In this document: positions 1 to 7,817 of the stretch, one piece after another
Layout: every line of letters begins with the position of its first letter
Numbering within the stretch: position 1 is the first letter of the stretch
Assembly (NCBI RefSeq): GCF_014083985.1
Contig: NZ_CP046907.1
Span: 2,398,001 to 2,462,000, forward strand
Direction: 5' to 3'
Length of the DNA: 64,000 nucleotides
Source: Streptomyces sp. SCUT-3
GTDB taxonomy: Bacteria; Actinomycetota; Actinomycetes; Streptomycetales; Streptomycetaceae
Position numbers and translations under genes: made by a program
The notes under the pieces: generated by a model
What the model saw: the letters and a program-made list of their open reading frames with translations, nothing else
Databases searched by the model: none
What the model was told of the DNA's origin: nothing

Positions 1-113
1 ACGACGACCTGCAGCGTCTCTGCCAGGCTGCGGGCGGTGTTGAGGTCCGCCACCATCTGGTGCAGTTGGCGCAGGGTCGCCAACCGGACGTACGGCTCCG
101 ACTCGGTTTCCAT
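1..113 (-). CDS. GAF-type signalling protein, N-terminus only (CdgB-like)
   Basis: Only the first 37 codons lie in the window; the gene runs off the left edge. The ATG is at 113 and the peptide reads METESEPYVRLATLRQLHQM followed by VADLNTARSLAETLQVV. This helix pattern leads into a GAF domain in Streptomyces signalling proteins. From memory it resembles the N-terminus of CdgB, a GAF-PAS-GGDEF diguanylate cyclase, but the catalytic domains are outside the window and I cannot confirm it. A Crp-like palindrome lies about 115 bp upstream. Confidence 0.55.
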   Translation of the reverse strand, partial: METESEPYVRLATLRQLHQMVADLNTARSLAETLQVV

Positions 114-227
114 CGCTCTCCCCGAGCCCTCGACAACAACTCCTGATTTCTTATCGTCCGATTGCCACGGCCACTGAATCACAGCGAGCAGTTCGCCCGG
201 TACACAGGGTCAACAATTAAGACCCCA

Positions 228-243
228 TGTGACCCAAGTCACA
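228..243. promoter_or_regulatory. Crp-like palindrome upstream of the GAF gene
   Basis: TGTGACCCAAGTCACA is a perfect 5-6-5 (or 6-4-6) inverted repeat. It matches the classical TGTGA-N6-TCACA consensus and the GTG-N6-GNCAC motif described for Streptomyces Crp. It lies in the 338-bp gap between the divergent GAF gene (start 113) and flavin reductase (start 452). The gap is AT-richer than its surroundings and holds nothing else I can call with confidence. BldD, which binds AGTGA-type half-sites, is an alternative ligand. Confidence 0.5.
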
Positions 244-451
244 GCTGTATGTGAAAGATTGATTACAGAACGTTCGATTCCGCCTTCACGTCCTCAACAC
301 GCTCGGTCCGCGGTCCTGGTCCCCGGACCGGTCCCGGGGCCGGTCCGGGGACCGATGCCCGGACACCCCCGACCGGGCTAACGTTCGAGATGTGTTGCCA
401 TCACATACAGGCCGGATCCCGTCGTCCCCGCCCGTCCGACATGCTGGAGGA

Positions 452-1003
452 ATGCCCTCTCCGCACGAGCCCCCCGCACCGGTCCCGGCCGCAGAGCACC
501 GGGTGAGCCCCGACGAGTTCCGCGCCGCCCTGTCCAGGCTGGCCGGCGGAGTCGTCCTCCTCACCGCCCACGACGAGGACGAGGGCCCGCACGGCGAGGA
601 CGTCGGCATGACCGCCACCGGGTTCATGTCCGTCTCGCTCGAGCCGCCCCTGGTCCTGGTCAGCGTGCGCGAGGGGTCCCGCATGGACGACCTGCTCTCC
701 CGGCAGCCCCTGTGGGCGGTCTCGGTCCTCTCGGAGAGCCAGCGGCACATCGCCGGGCGCTTCGCCATGCGCGGCCGGCTCAGCGACCGGCTGCTGTTCG
801 AGGACGTCCCCTACTACCGCGGCGCCTTCTCGGGCTCTCCCGTCCTGGGCGGGGCGCTCGCCGTAGTGGAGTGCCGGACCGAACAGCGCGTGCCCGCCGG
901 TGACCACACGCTGGTCGTCGGACGGGTGCTCGACGCGTCGACCCCCAGCGCGGGCGGCAACCCGCTGACGTACTTCCGCGGCCGCTACCGCTACCTGCGC
1001 TGA
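452..1003 (+). CDS. Flavin reductase-like (FMN-binding split barrel) protein
   Basis: The 183-residue protein fits the flavin reductase domain family, which reduces FMN or FAD with NAD(P)H, often for a partner monooxygenase. Visible family features are the N-terminal helix EFRAALSRLAGGVVLLTA, the flavin-contacting GMTATGFMSVSLEPPLVLV stretch (about residues 53-71), and a C-terminal LVVGRVLDAS...PLTYFRGRY segment. I chose the ATG at 452 because GGAGG sits just before it, although the spacing is short; an in-frame GTG at 392 would add 20 residues. It is convergent with arfB. A link to the biosynthetic cluster 2 kb downstream is not supported by strand or spacing. Confidence 0.8.
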   Translation: MPSPHEPPAPVPAAEHRVSPDEFRAALSRLAGGVVLLTAHDEDEGPHGEDVGMTATGFMSVSLEPPLVLVSVREGSRMDDLLSRQPLWAVSVLSESQRHIAGRFAMRGRLSDRLLFEDVPYYRGAFSGSPVLGGALAVVECRTEQRVPAGDHTLVVGRVLDASTPSAGGNPLTYFRGRYRYLR

Positions 1004-1009
1004 CGGTCC

Positions 1010-1072
1010 GACCCCCGGCCCCGGAGCCCCCGGCCCCCGGAGCCCCCGGCCCCCGGAGCCTCCGGGCCCCGG
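1010..1072. repeat. GC-rich short tandem repeat between convergent genes
   Basis: The gap between flavin reductase and arfB is made of CCCCCGGCCCCCGGAG-like units of about 16 bp, ending in a CCGGAG-CC-TCCGG hairpin. It sits 3' of both convergent genes, so it may end both transcripts. Confidence 0.5.
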
Positions 1073-1076
1073 CCGG

Positions 1077-1505
1077 TCACGTCCAGTCGCGGCCCGAGCG
1101 CCCGCCCTTGATGTCGCCGCGGCGGCGCTTCTCCCGCAGCCTGCGCTCGTTGATGCCGCGCGGGACCTTCGTCGGACGCCGGGGCCGGGGCGGCGGCGCC
1201 GTCGCCTCGGCCAGCAGCGAGGCCATCCGGGCGGCGGCGGTCTCGCGGTTGCGCCACTGCGAGCGGTGCTCGGAGGCCCGTACGACCAGCACTCCCCCCA
1301 CCAGGCGCCCGGCGAGCCGCTCCAGGGCCCGCTCCTTCCACACCGGGGGGAGGGCGTTCGAGGCTGCCAGGTCGTAGCGCAGCTCCACCTGGGTGTCCGA
1401 GGTGTTCACGTGCTGGCCGCCGGGCCCGGAGGAACGGGAGAAGCGCCACACCAGCTCGGCCTCCGGAACCGAGACCGGGCCGCGGACGCGTATGTCGGCA
1501 GGCAT
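1077..1505 (-). CDS. arfB: ArfB/YaeJ-type peptidyl-tRNA hydrolase
   Basis: A 142-residue protein of the class I release-factor fold lacking codon-recognition domains. ArfB enters the empty A site of stalled ribosomes and hydrolyses peptidyl-tRNA. The catalytic GGQ is visible in FSRSSGPGGQHVNTSDTQVE (about residues 22-41). The C-terminal basic tail (RRPTKVPRGINERRLREKRR, then GDIKGGRSG) is the segment that reaches into the mRNA channel in this family. The length matches the family. The start is the ATG at 1505 (MPADIRV); an ATG at 1541 would add 12 residues that look unlike the family. It appears to be a single gene. Confidence 0.88.
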   Translation of the reverse strand: MPADIRVRGPVSVPEAELVWRFSRSSGPGGQHVNTSDTQVELRYDLAASNALPPVWKERALERLAGRLVGGVLVVRASEHRSQWRNRETAAARMASLLAEATAPPPRPRRPTKVPRGINERRLREKRRRGDIKGGRSGRDWT

Positions 1506-1661
1506 GACGCCATGATCCCCCGGTCCGGGGCCCGCCGTCACCCGATTTGCCCTGCAAGGAACCGGCGGACGGTGCCGTCACGTTGGAGGGGGTAACGGTA
1601 GCGTCGTCGGCGGGGACGAAACCCCCGCACCCTCGACGCAGGATCCAGGAAAGGGACATCC

Positions 1662-2237
1662 ATGGCTGTAAGCCTGTCCAAGGGCGGCAACGTCTCCCTC
1701 ACCAAGGAGGCCCCGGGCCTGACCGCCGTCACGGTCGGCCTCGGCTGGGACGTCCGGACCACCACGGGCACGGACTTCGACCTCGACGCCAGTGCCATCG
1801 CCGCGAACTCCGCCGGCAGGGTCGTCTCGGACCAGCACTTCGTCTTCTTCAACAACAAGCAGACCCCGGACGGCACCATCGTCCACACCGGTGACAACCT
1901 CACCGGCCAGGGCGAGGGCGACGACGAGCAGATCAACGTCAACCTGCAGGGCCTGCCGGCCGACGTCGAGAAGATCGTCTTCCCGGTCTCGATCTACGAC
2001 GCCGAGACCCGCAGCCAGAACTTCGGCCAGGTCCGCAACGCCTTCATCCGCGTCGTCAACCAGGCCAACGGCACCGAGATCGCCCGCTACGACCTCACCG
2101 AGGACGCCGCCACCGAGACCGCCATGGTCTTCGGCGAGCTCTACCGCCACGGCGCCGAGTGGAAGTTCCGCGCCGTCGGCCAGGGCTACGCCTCCGGCCT
2201 GGCCGGCATCGCCTCCGACTTCGGCGTCAACGTCTGA
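1662..2237 (+). CDS. terD: TerD-family protein
   Basis: A 191-residue TerD domain protein of usual length. TerD proteins are calcium-binding stress proteins of the tellurite-resistance group, abundant in streptomycetes and affecting morphology. Hallmarks are the opening [20 protein letters not shown], the GLGWD motif, [31 protein letters not shown] (acidic Ca-binding loop) and the C-terminal W-KF-A-GQGY-GLAGIA. GAAAGG precedes the ATG by 8 nt. It stands alone and is followed by a strong hairpin terminator. Confidence 0.95.
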   Translation: MAVSLSKGGNVSLTKEAPGLTAVTVGLGWDVRTTTGTDFDLDASAIAANSAGRVVSDQHFVFFNNKQTPDGTIVHTGDNLTGQGEGDDEQINVNLQGLPADVEKIVFPVSIYDAETRSQNFGQVRNAFIRVVNQANGTEIARYDLTEDAATETAMVFGELYRHGAEWKFRAVGQGYASGLAGIASDFGVNV

Positions 2238-2256
2238 CGCACCGCGACCGTCCCCC

Positions 2257-2295
2257 CTCCGGCACCGGAACCCCGCGCGGGTTCCGGTGCCGGAG
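2257..2295 (+). terminator. 17-bp-stem hairpin terminator after terD
   Basis: CTCCGGCACCGGAACCC pairs perfectly with GGGTTCCGGTGCCGGAG across a 5-nt loop, 20 bp after the terD stop. There is no U-tract, as is common for actinomycete terminators. The rest of the gap to 2511 holds three imperfect copies of TTTCGGGGCCGGG-like units (2297-2340) and an AT-richer stretch. Confidence 0.75.
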
Positions 2296-2511
2296 CGTTT
2301 CGGGGCCGGGTCGTTTCGGGGCCGGGGCGATTCGGGGCCCGCGGCACGGCGGCTCCGCGATTCCCCCGCCAAAAGCCCCCCCGTTTCACCGCTCCCTCAC
2401 ATTCCCCCTCCCCCGCCTATTCGGCTCGGGTCGCCGGGAAAAAATCCCGCCTTTGAGGGCTTTCCCCTGGTGTACGATTCCCAGGGATTCGGTAATCCGC
2501 CGGGAGGCACA

Positions 2512-2802
2512 GTGGAAAGGGAGCCGTCCCACGGTTCGGCTGCACGGAACGGCCCGGAACTGCTGGAGGAAATGGAACTCCGATTCGCGGACTGGTTACG
2601 GCGGGACGGCGCGACCGCGGTCCTGGAGGAGCCCCGGCTCCCCCTCGACCCGGAGACCCTGGGAGAAATTCTGCGGAGCCTGGGCGCCGGGGACGGGAAA
2701 ATTCCCGGGCGCATCGCCCCGGAACTCCCTCCCGGATTTCGCCCGTCGCGTTTCCGGAGGACTCCTGAAGCGATTCACCGGCCGCCCCCGCCGAATCGCT
2801 GA
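2512..2802 (+). CDS. Small hypothetical protein (96 aa)
   Basis: I do not recognise this protein. It has a GTG start with GGGAGG 4 nt upstream, and a possible -10 element TACGAT about 35 bp before the start. The N-terminal half is acidic and predicted helical (ELLEEMELRFADWLRR, then DPETLGEILRSLGAG); the C-terminal third is rich in Pro and Arg and looks disordered. Base composition upstream is AT-richer than the neighbourhood. It lies just outside the minus-strand cluster and is convergent with the carboxylase genes. It could be a small regulator or a chance frame. Confidence 0.4.
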   Translation: MEREPSHGSAARNGPELLEEMELRFADWLRRDGATAVLEEPRLPLDPETLGEILRSLGAGDGKIPGRIAPELPPGFRPSRFRRTPEAIHRPPPPNR

Positions 2803-2886
2803 GAACCGGCCGCCCCTGAAATGCGGCAGGGGGGCCGCCGGTGCTGCGGCCCGGGGCGCCGCCGGAAGGCGCGCGCCGGGCGGCCG

Positions 2887-3201
2887 TCACCGTACGGCCG
2901 CCGCCGGGCGGTTCCCGCCGGGAGCCGCCCACGAGCGGGGCGCGCAGTGGCTCCGCAGGGCCCGGACGGTGCCGGACTCGCGCCGCTCCGGCGGGCGGGC
3001 CTCCTCGCCCCCGGCCCCCGCGAGCGTCGCCAGGGCCACCGTGAGTGCCGCCAGTTCCGCTGGGGTCGGACTGCCCCTGAGGACCCGCGCGAGGACCGGC
3101 CCGGCCGGCCCCCCTCCGGAGCCGGTCCCCCCGGAACCGGTCTCCCCGGAGCCGGTCCCCCCGGTGTGCGCCTCCCCGGGGCGCGCCCTTCCGGCCGTCA
3201 T
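2887..3201 (-). CDS. Acyl-CoA carboxylase epsilon subunit
   Basis: A 104-residue protein whose middle contains the epsilon-subunit signature PVLARVLRGSPTPAELAALT (about residues 33-52), as in PccE/AccE of actinomycetes. These small subunits strengthen binding of the beta (carboxyltransferase) and alpha (biotin carboxylase) subunits. Its ATG overlaps the beta-subunit stop (ATGA), so the two are coupled. The N-terminus is a Gly/Thr/Ser run encoded by tandem GGAGCCGGTCCCC-type repeats, unlike the family. No biotin carboxylase gene is in the window, so the alpha subunit must be shared from elsewhere. It is the last gene of the minus-strand cluster. Confidence 0.8.
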   Translation of the reverse strand: MTAGRARPGEAHTGGTGSGETGSGGTGSGGGPAGPVLARVLRGSPTPAELAALTVALATLAGAGGEEARPPERRESGTVRALRSHCAPRSWAAPGGNRPAAAVR

Positions 3202-4760
3202 GCCGGGGGGTTTCCGTGCTTGCGGGCGGGCAGTTGCGCGTGCTTCTCCCGCAGGACGTCCAGCGAGCGGATCAGGACCCGGCGGGTGTCGGCCGGGTCG
3301 ATGACGTCGTCGACGAGGCCCCGCTCGGCCGCGTAGTAGGGGTGCATCAGCTCGGCCCGGTACTCCTTGACCAGGCGTTCGCGGGTCGCCCCGGGGTCGT
3401 CGGAGGCGGCGATCTGCCGGCGGAAGACGACGTTGGCCGCCCCCTCGGCGCCCATCACCGCGATCTCGTTGGCCGGCCAGGCGTAGGCCAGGTCGGCGCC
3501 GATGGAGCGGGAGTCCATGACGATGTACGCGCCGCCGTAGGCCTTGCGCAGCACCACCGAGATCCGCGGCACGGTCGCGTTGCAGTACGCGTACAGCAGT
3601 TTGGCGCCGTGCCGGATGATGCCGCCGTGCTCCTGGTCGACCCCGGGGAGGAAGCCGGGCACGTCGACCAGGGTGACCAGCGGGATGTCGAACGAGTCGC
3701 ACATCTGGACGAACCGTGCGGCCTTCTCCGAGGAGTGGATGTCCAGCACCCCGGCCAGGGACTGCGGCTGGTTGGCGACGATGCCCACCACCTGCCCGCC
3801 CAGGCGGGCGAGGGTGCAGATGATGCTGGTGGCCCACCGCTCGTGGACCTCCATGTGCTCGCCGTCGTCGACGATCTCCTCGATCACCGCGCGCATGTCG
3901 TAGGGGCGGCTCCCCTCCAGGGGGACCAGGTCCGCCAGCTCCTCGCAGCGCCGGTCCGCGGGGTCCGTGGGGACGACCGCGGGCGGCGCCTGGCGGTTGT
4001 TGGACGGCAGCAGCGACAGCAGGTAGCGGACCTCCTCCAGGCAGGAGGCCTCGTCGTCGTGGGCGAAGTGGCACACCCCGGAGGTCTCGGCGTGGACGTC
4101 CGCGCCGCCGAGCCCGTTGTGGGTGACCTTCTCGCCGGTCACCGCCTCCACCACCTCCGGGCCGGTGATGAACATCTGCGAGGTCTCCCGGACCATGAAC
4201 ACGAAGTCCGTCAGGGCCGGCGAGTAGGCCGCGCCTCCCGCGCAGGGACCGAGCATCACCGAGATCTGCGGGATCACCCCGGACGCCCTGGTGTTCCGCT
4301 CGAAGATCCCGCCGTACCCGGCGAGCGCCGAGACGCCCTCCTGGATGCGGGCCCCGGCGCCGTCGTTGAGCGAGACCAGCGGCGCGCCGGCCGCCAGCGC
4401 CAGGTCCATGATCTTGTGGATCTTCTGCGCGTGCGCCTCGCCCAGGGCTCCGCCGAAGATGCGGAAGTCGTGGGCGTAGACGAAGACCTTGCGGCCGTGG
4501 ACCGTGCCCCACCCGGTGACCACCCCGTCGGTGTGGGGCCGCTTCGCCTCGAGCCCGAAGCCGGTCGCCCGGTGCCGCCGCAGCGGCTCCACCTCGTGGA
4601 AGGAGCCCTCGTCCAGCAGCAGGTCGAGCCGTTCGCGCACCGTCAGCCTGCCCCGGGCGTGCTGCGCCTCGGTCGCCCCCGGGGCGCCCAGGCGCACCTC
4701 CTCCCGCAGGGCCTCGAGTTCGGCCGTCCGGTCGCGCATCGTGGCACCGCTCCGCAGCAT
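3198..4760 (-). CDS. Acyl-CoA carboxylase beta subunit (carboxyltransferase)
   Basis: A 520-residue carboxyltransferase of the PccB/AccD type, which transfers carboxylate from biotin to acetyl- or propionyl-CoA. Visible marks include RLTVRERLDLLLDEGSF, the oxyanion-hole glycines in GGAYIVMDSRSIGADLAYAWP, NDGAGARIQEGV, and the C-terminal DVIDPADTRRVLIRSL. GGGAGG lies 7 nt before the ATG at 4760. Next to a type II PKS its likely job is to supply malonyl-CoA extender units. Substrate choice between acetyl- and propionyl-CoA depends on a residue in the acyl-CoA pocket that I cannot assign without an alignment. It is coupled to the epsilon subunit. Confidence 0.93.
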   Translation of the reverse strand: MLRSGATMRDRTAELEALREEVRLGAPGATEAQHARGRLTVRERLDLLLDEGSFHEVEPLRRHRATGFGLEAKRPHTDGVVTGWGTVHGRKVFVYAHDFRIFGGALGEAHAQKIHKIMDLALAAGAPLVSLNDGAGARIQEGVSALAGYGGIFERNTRASGVIPQISVMLGPCAGGAAYSPALTDFVFMVRETSQMFITGPEVVEAVTGEKVTHNGLGGADVHAETSGVCHFAHDDEASCLEEVRYLLSLLPSNNRQAPPAVVPTDPADRRCEELADLVPLEGSRPYDMRAVIEEIVDDGEHMEVHERWATSIICTLARLGGQVVGIVANQPQSLAGVLDIHSSEKAARFVQMCDSFDIPLVTLVDVPGFLPGVDQEHGGIIRHGAKLLYAYCNATVPRISVVLRKAYGGAYIVMDSRSIGADLAYAWPANEIAVMGAEGAANVVFRRQIAASDDPGATRERLVKEYRAELMHPYYAAERGLVDDVIDPADTRRVLIRSLDVLREKHAQLPARKHGNPPA

Positions 4761-5145
4761 GATTCGGCCTCCCAGCCCTGGTCAGCATTCCGTTCGGTCG
4801 GCCGTGGGGCCGCGGACGGCGTCGGACGCGCGCCGCGGCGTCGGCTCCGGCAGCGGCCGCTTCGGTGACGGCGGTCCCGGCGGCCGCGCCGGACGGGGCG
4901 GCCGCACCTCCCCGGTCCTTCTCCGGCGGGGAGCCGCGCTGCCGATGCTAGGGAGGGGCGGGCCGCCTTCCCAGCGATCGGCCGGCGGTTGACCGCAAGA
5001 TGACAGGGGCCCGACCGGTGCGCGGCCGGGGCGCCCGCCCTCCCGGGGCGCCGCCGGTGCCGCCCGTCCGGGGGTCCGGGCGGTGCTCCCGGCGGCGTCC
5101 GGCCGGCGGGCGCGGCCGGGCCCGCCCCGGCCGGCGCCCCGGACG

Positions 5146-5171
5146 CCCCCTGGCAGGTTGGTGCCAGGGGG
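5146..5171 (-). terminator. 10-bp-stem hairpin after the SRPBCC gene
   Basis: CCCCCTGGCA pairs perfectly with TGCCAGGGGG across a 6-nt loop. It lies 14 bp beyond the stop at 5186 of the minus-strand gene, so it probably ends the long PKS/mutase transcript. The rest of the 425-bp gap up to the carboxylase start (4761-5145) is very GC-rich. A weak -10-like TAGCAT lies at 4945-4950 on the minus strand, with no clear -35. Confidence 0.65.
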
Positions 5172-5185
5172 GACCGGGCCGGCCG

Positions 5186-5755
5186 TCACCGTCCGGGCTC
5201 CCCGGCGCGCCTCGCCCTGCGGTCGACCGCCTGCAGGATGTCGCGCCGCATCAGGCCGCTGCCCGCGCGCACGACGAGCCAGTAGCGGGCGAAGGCCCGT
5301 CGGGTCGCCCCGTCGGTGCTCCGCACCCGGGTCTCGGTGGTCACCCGCGTCCCGTCGCCCTCGGGGACGAGCCGGAAGTTCATCACGACCTTGGACCACC
5401 CCGGCGCGTCGAAGGCCGCGAACGCCTCCGGGTCGCCGCGCACGACGTCCGGGCGGGAGGGGCGCACAGCGGTGTAGCGGGCGATGTCGCCGAGCACCAC
5501 CTCGCGGGGCGGGTCGGTGGCCAGTTCGCGCGGCGCCATCGAGTCCAGGACCCGTACGTCCAGCGGGCCCGCGCCGTCCCGGCCCCACGCCGCGGGGCCT
5601 CCGCGCAGCCGGGTGAGGGCGACGGTCAGCCCGAGGTCGTGCGCCCTCAGGTCGGTCAGCGCCTCCCACACCGCCCCGGGCGGCGCCGCGATCCACCGGT
5701 CGTGCTGCTCGCGTTTGTCGTACTGCGGCAGCAGGCGGTCCATCGTCCAGTCCAT
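5186..5755 (-). CDS. SRPBCC/START-like ligand-binding protein
   Basis: A 189-residue protein of the SRPBCC (polyketide cyclase/START-like) fold, which forms a hydrophobic cavity for lipids or polyketides. Visible are the opening strand after REQHDRWIAAPPGAVWEALT, a central region with many aliphatic residues, and the late pattern VVMNFRLVPEGDGTRVTTET with RYWLVVRAGSGLMRRDIL, typical of the final strands and long helix. GAGGGAG lies 4 nt before the ATG at 5755. It lies downstream of the mutase genes and before a terminator. In a type II PKS locus it might bind the acyl chain, but the sequence shows no catalytic residue, so its role is open. Confidence 0.65.
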   Translation of the reverse strand: MDWTMDRLLPQYDKREQHDRWIAAPPGAVWEALTDLRAHDLGLTVALTRLRGGPAAWGRDGAGPLDVRVLDSMAPRELATDPPREVVLGDIARYTAVRPSRPDVVRGDPEAFAAFDAPGWSKVVMNFRLVPEGDGTRVTTETRVRSTDGATRRAFARYWLVVRAGSGLMRRDILQAVDRRARRAGEPGR

Positions 5756-5822
5756 GGCTCTCCCTCACAACGGTGGCGGCGCGGCGGCTCGTGGTGCCCG
5801 GGCCGGCCGGGGCGGCGGGGCC

Positions 5823-7226
5823 TCACCCGACGGCGGGGCGGTCCGGCCCGGTGCCCGCCGGCAGGCGGTCGTAGGCGCGCTCGACGTGGGAGAGGGCGTC
5901 CAGCAGCTCGGAACTGGTCACGTCCCGGCGGGTCCCGCCCCCGGCCACCGCGCCGATCGGCATGGACCCGGTGGACGCCCACCGCAGCCTGCCCCCCGAG
6001 TCGATGTAGCTGCGGGCCCGCCCCCGGTTGTCGGCGTGCAGGCAGTACGGGACGTCGAGGTAGCCCCGGGCGAACGCGCGCACCATCGCCCGGCCCACGT
6101 CGGGGTGGAGGTCGAGGACCGCCTCGACCAGCAGGCGGGCCTCGGCCGCGATGCCGGTGTCGGGCACCGGCGGGTGCTCCCGGCCGGCCGCGTCCTCGGC
6201 GGCGGCGGCCGCGAACTCCAGGGCCTCCACGTTCTCCTCGACCGTGGGGATGCGCCACGCCTCGGCCGCCGTCTTGACGATCAGCCGCTCCGCGCCGGTG
6301 CGCACGGCCAGCTCCGCCGCGTCGCGCAGCAGCGCCAGGGCGCCGTGGCGGGTGCGCGGGAACTTGCCCATGTAGGTGTAGAGCACCACGTGCCAGTCCA
6401 CGTCCGGCAGGAACTCTCCGGCCAGGGCGCGCAGGGCGGCCAGGCCCTCCGCGTCCTGCTCCGGGTCGGTCTGCTGGGAGAAGCTGAGCGAGATGCTGCG
6501 CAGGCCGTGGCTGCGGAAGAACATCCCTTCGAGGAGGGTGAGGGCGACCAGCAGGCCGGGCGGGCACATCTGGCCCATCATGCAGCCGCCGAAGCTCTCC
6601 AGGTGCGGTTCGAACCCGTGCTCCCGCAGTTCGGCGAACCGCTCGCAGGACCGCGCCCAGCTCTCCGTCGCCACGGCCAGGGGGACCCGGCTGTAGGGCA
6701 GGCAGTACGAGACCGGGCCGCCCTCGGTGGCGTCCAGCCCGGCCGCGGCCATCGCGGCGAAGATGTCGTCGGGCAGCGGCGAGCCGTGGCGGACCTGCAC
6801 CGGGAAGCGGGGGCCGCGGATGCCGTCCGTCACCGCCCGCGTGACGTCCGGGCCGTGGGTGACCAGCGGGTAGCCGTTGAGCGGGGTGCCCGCGGCGGCG
6901 GCCCGCGCGACCGAGGCGTAGTCCTTCACCCGCGTGTAGCTGTCCAGGGTGACGGTGCCGACCGCGGCCGCCCGGGCCCGCCGCACGGCGGCCAGCCCCC
7001 GTCGCATCTCCCGGGGGTCGTCGAACCCCATCCGGGGCTGCACCACCAGCGGCGCGGACCGGAGCAGGTTCCCGACGGCCGCGGCGAACGCCCCGTCCGC
7101 CGGGCGCCCGGGCCGGGTGTCCCGGGCGGGCGGCCCGGACGGGCCCGGGACGGGGACGGGGACCGGGCCGGTTCCGGTGCCGGTTCCGGTGCCGGTTCCG
7201 GTGCCGGTTCCGGTGCCGGCGGTCAC
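5823..7226 (-). CDS. glmE: Glutamate (methylaspartate) mutase, E subunit
   Basis: A 467-residue large subunit of B12-dependent glutamate mutase, which converts L-glutamate to (2S,3S)-3-methylaspartate together with the S subunit. Marks include QPRMGFDD near the N-terminus of the TIM barrel, NGYPLVTHG, FPVQVRHGSPLPDDIF, ATEGGPVSYCLPYSR and the C-terminal CLHADNRGRARSYID. The GTG start overlaps the S-subunit stop as GTGA. The first 30 residues are (Thr-Gly)n then Pro-Val repeats encoded by a hexanucleotide tandem repeat, so the true start could be further in. The likely role is to supply methylaspartate to NRPS module 6, whose code is Asp-like. Confidence 0.9.
   Translation of the reverse strand: MTAGTGTGTGTGTGTGTGTGPVPVPVPGPSGPPARDTRPGRPADGAFAAAVGNLLRSAPLVVQPRMGFDDPREMRRGLAAVRRARAAAVGTVTLDSYTRVKDYASVARAAAAGTPLNGYPLVTHGPDVTRAVTDGIRGPRFPVQVRHGSPLPDDIFAAMAAAGLDATEGGPVSYCLPYSRVPLAVATESWARSCERFAELREHGFEPHLESFGGCMMGQMCPPGLLVALTLLEGMFFRSHGLRSISLSFSQQTDPEQDAEGLAALRALAGEFLPDVDWHVVLYTYMGKFPRTRHGALALLRDAAELAVRTGAERLIVKTAAEAWRIPTVEENVEALEFAAAAAEDAAGREHPPVPDTGIAAEARLLVEAVLDLHPDVGRAMVRAFARGYLDVPYCLHADNRGRARSYIDSGGRLRWASTGSMPIGAVAGGGTRRDVTSSELLDALSHVERAYDRLPAGTGPDRPAVG
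7141..7216. repeat. CCGGTTCCGGTG tandem repeat inside the mutase E gene
   Basis: About five and a half units alternating CCGGTT and CCGGTG, preceded by looser GGGGACGGGG repeats. It encodes the Thr-Gly and Pro-Val runs at the start of the E subunit. Similar short CCGG-based arrays occur at 3118-3172 and 20232-20300. Confidence 0.75.
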
Positions 7227-7792
7227 TGCGTGCCCACCCGTCCGGCCGGGGCGGGTTCCAGGGCGCGCACGAACTCGACGAACAGCTCCGGGGCCGCGTC
7301 GTCCTGGAAGACGGCGTCGAACCCGGCGGCCACCAGCGCGCGGCCCGCCTCCTCGTCCCCGCCGCGCACGCCGAGCTTGCCCCCGATGACCGCGGGGACT
7401 CCGCGCAGTTCCGGCCGCGCCCGCAGCCTGCCGATCAGCCTCTCGCCGTCCGCGCGGCCGTGGCCGTTGACGGTGCTGATCACCAGCAGGTCGGGGCGGA
7501 GCGCGGCGCACTCGCCGATCAGCAGCTCGTCCGGGACGCACGCGCCGAGGTTGACGACCTCGCACCCGGCCTCCTCCAGCAGCAGCTGGAGGAAGACGAG
7601 GTTCCAGGTGTGCGCGTCGGAGGAGACGCTGCTCAGGAGCACCCTGCGGGCTCGGCCGGGCGCCGGGTCCGCGGGGCCGGTCCTCGCCGCCGCGGATCCG
7701 GCGTCCGGCACGAGGGGGCCGGCGTCCGGCACGACGGGGCCCGCCTCCGGGAGGAGGGGGCCGGCGTCCGGCACGACGGGGTCGGTCTTCAT
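7223..7792 (-). CDS. glmS: Glutamate (methylaspartate) mutase, S subunit (B12-binding)
   Basis: A 189-residue cobalamin-binding small subunit. The Rossmann-like B12 domain starts near residue 50 (RRVLLSSVSSDAHTWNLVFL), followed by CEVVNLGACVPDELLI, LLVISTVNGHG and VPAVIGGKLGVRGG. The cobalt-ligand motif is normally DxHxxG; here it reads DAHTWN, keeping Asp and His but with Asn for Gly. The first 45 residues are a VPDAGP/LPEAGP repeat not found in classical GlmS (about 140 residues), so the ATG at 7792 may be too early. It overlaps the E subunit (GTGA) and follows the 58-residue ORF after 23 bp. Confidence 0.88.
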   Translation of the reverse strand: MKTDPVVPDAGPLLPEAGPVVPDAGPLVPDAGSAAARTGPADPAPGRARRVLLSSVSSDAHTWNLVFLQLLLEEAGCEVVNLGACVPDELLIGECAALRPDLLVISTVNGHGRADGERLIGRLRARPELRGVPAVIGGKLGVRGGDEEAGRALVAAGFDAVFQDDAAPELFVEFVRALEPAPAGRVGTQ

Positions 7793-7817
7793 GGGCACCA
7801 CGCCTTCAGCGGGACGG

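Noticed and set aside
452-1003. Flavin reductase as a cluster tailoring enzyme
   Set aside because: It is on the opposite strand, separated by arfB and terD, and no flavin monooxygenase partner is present.
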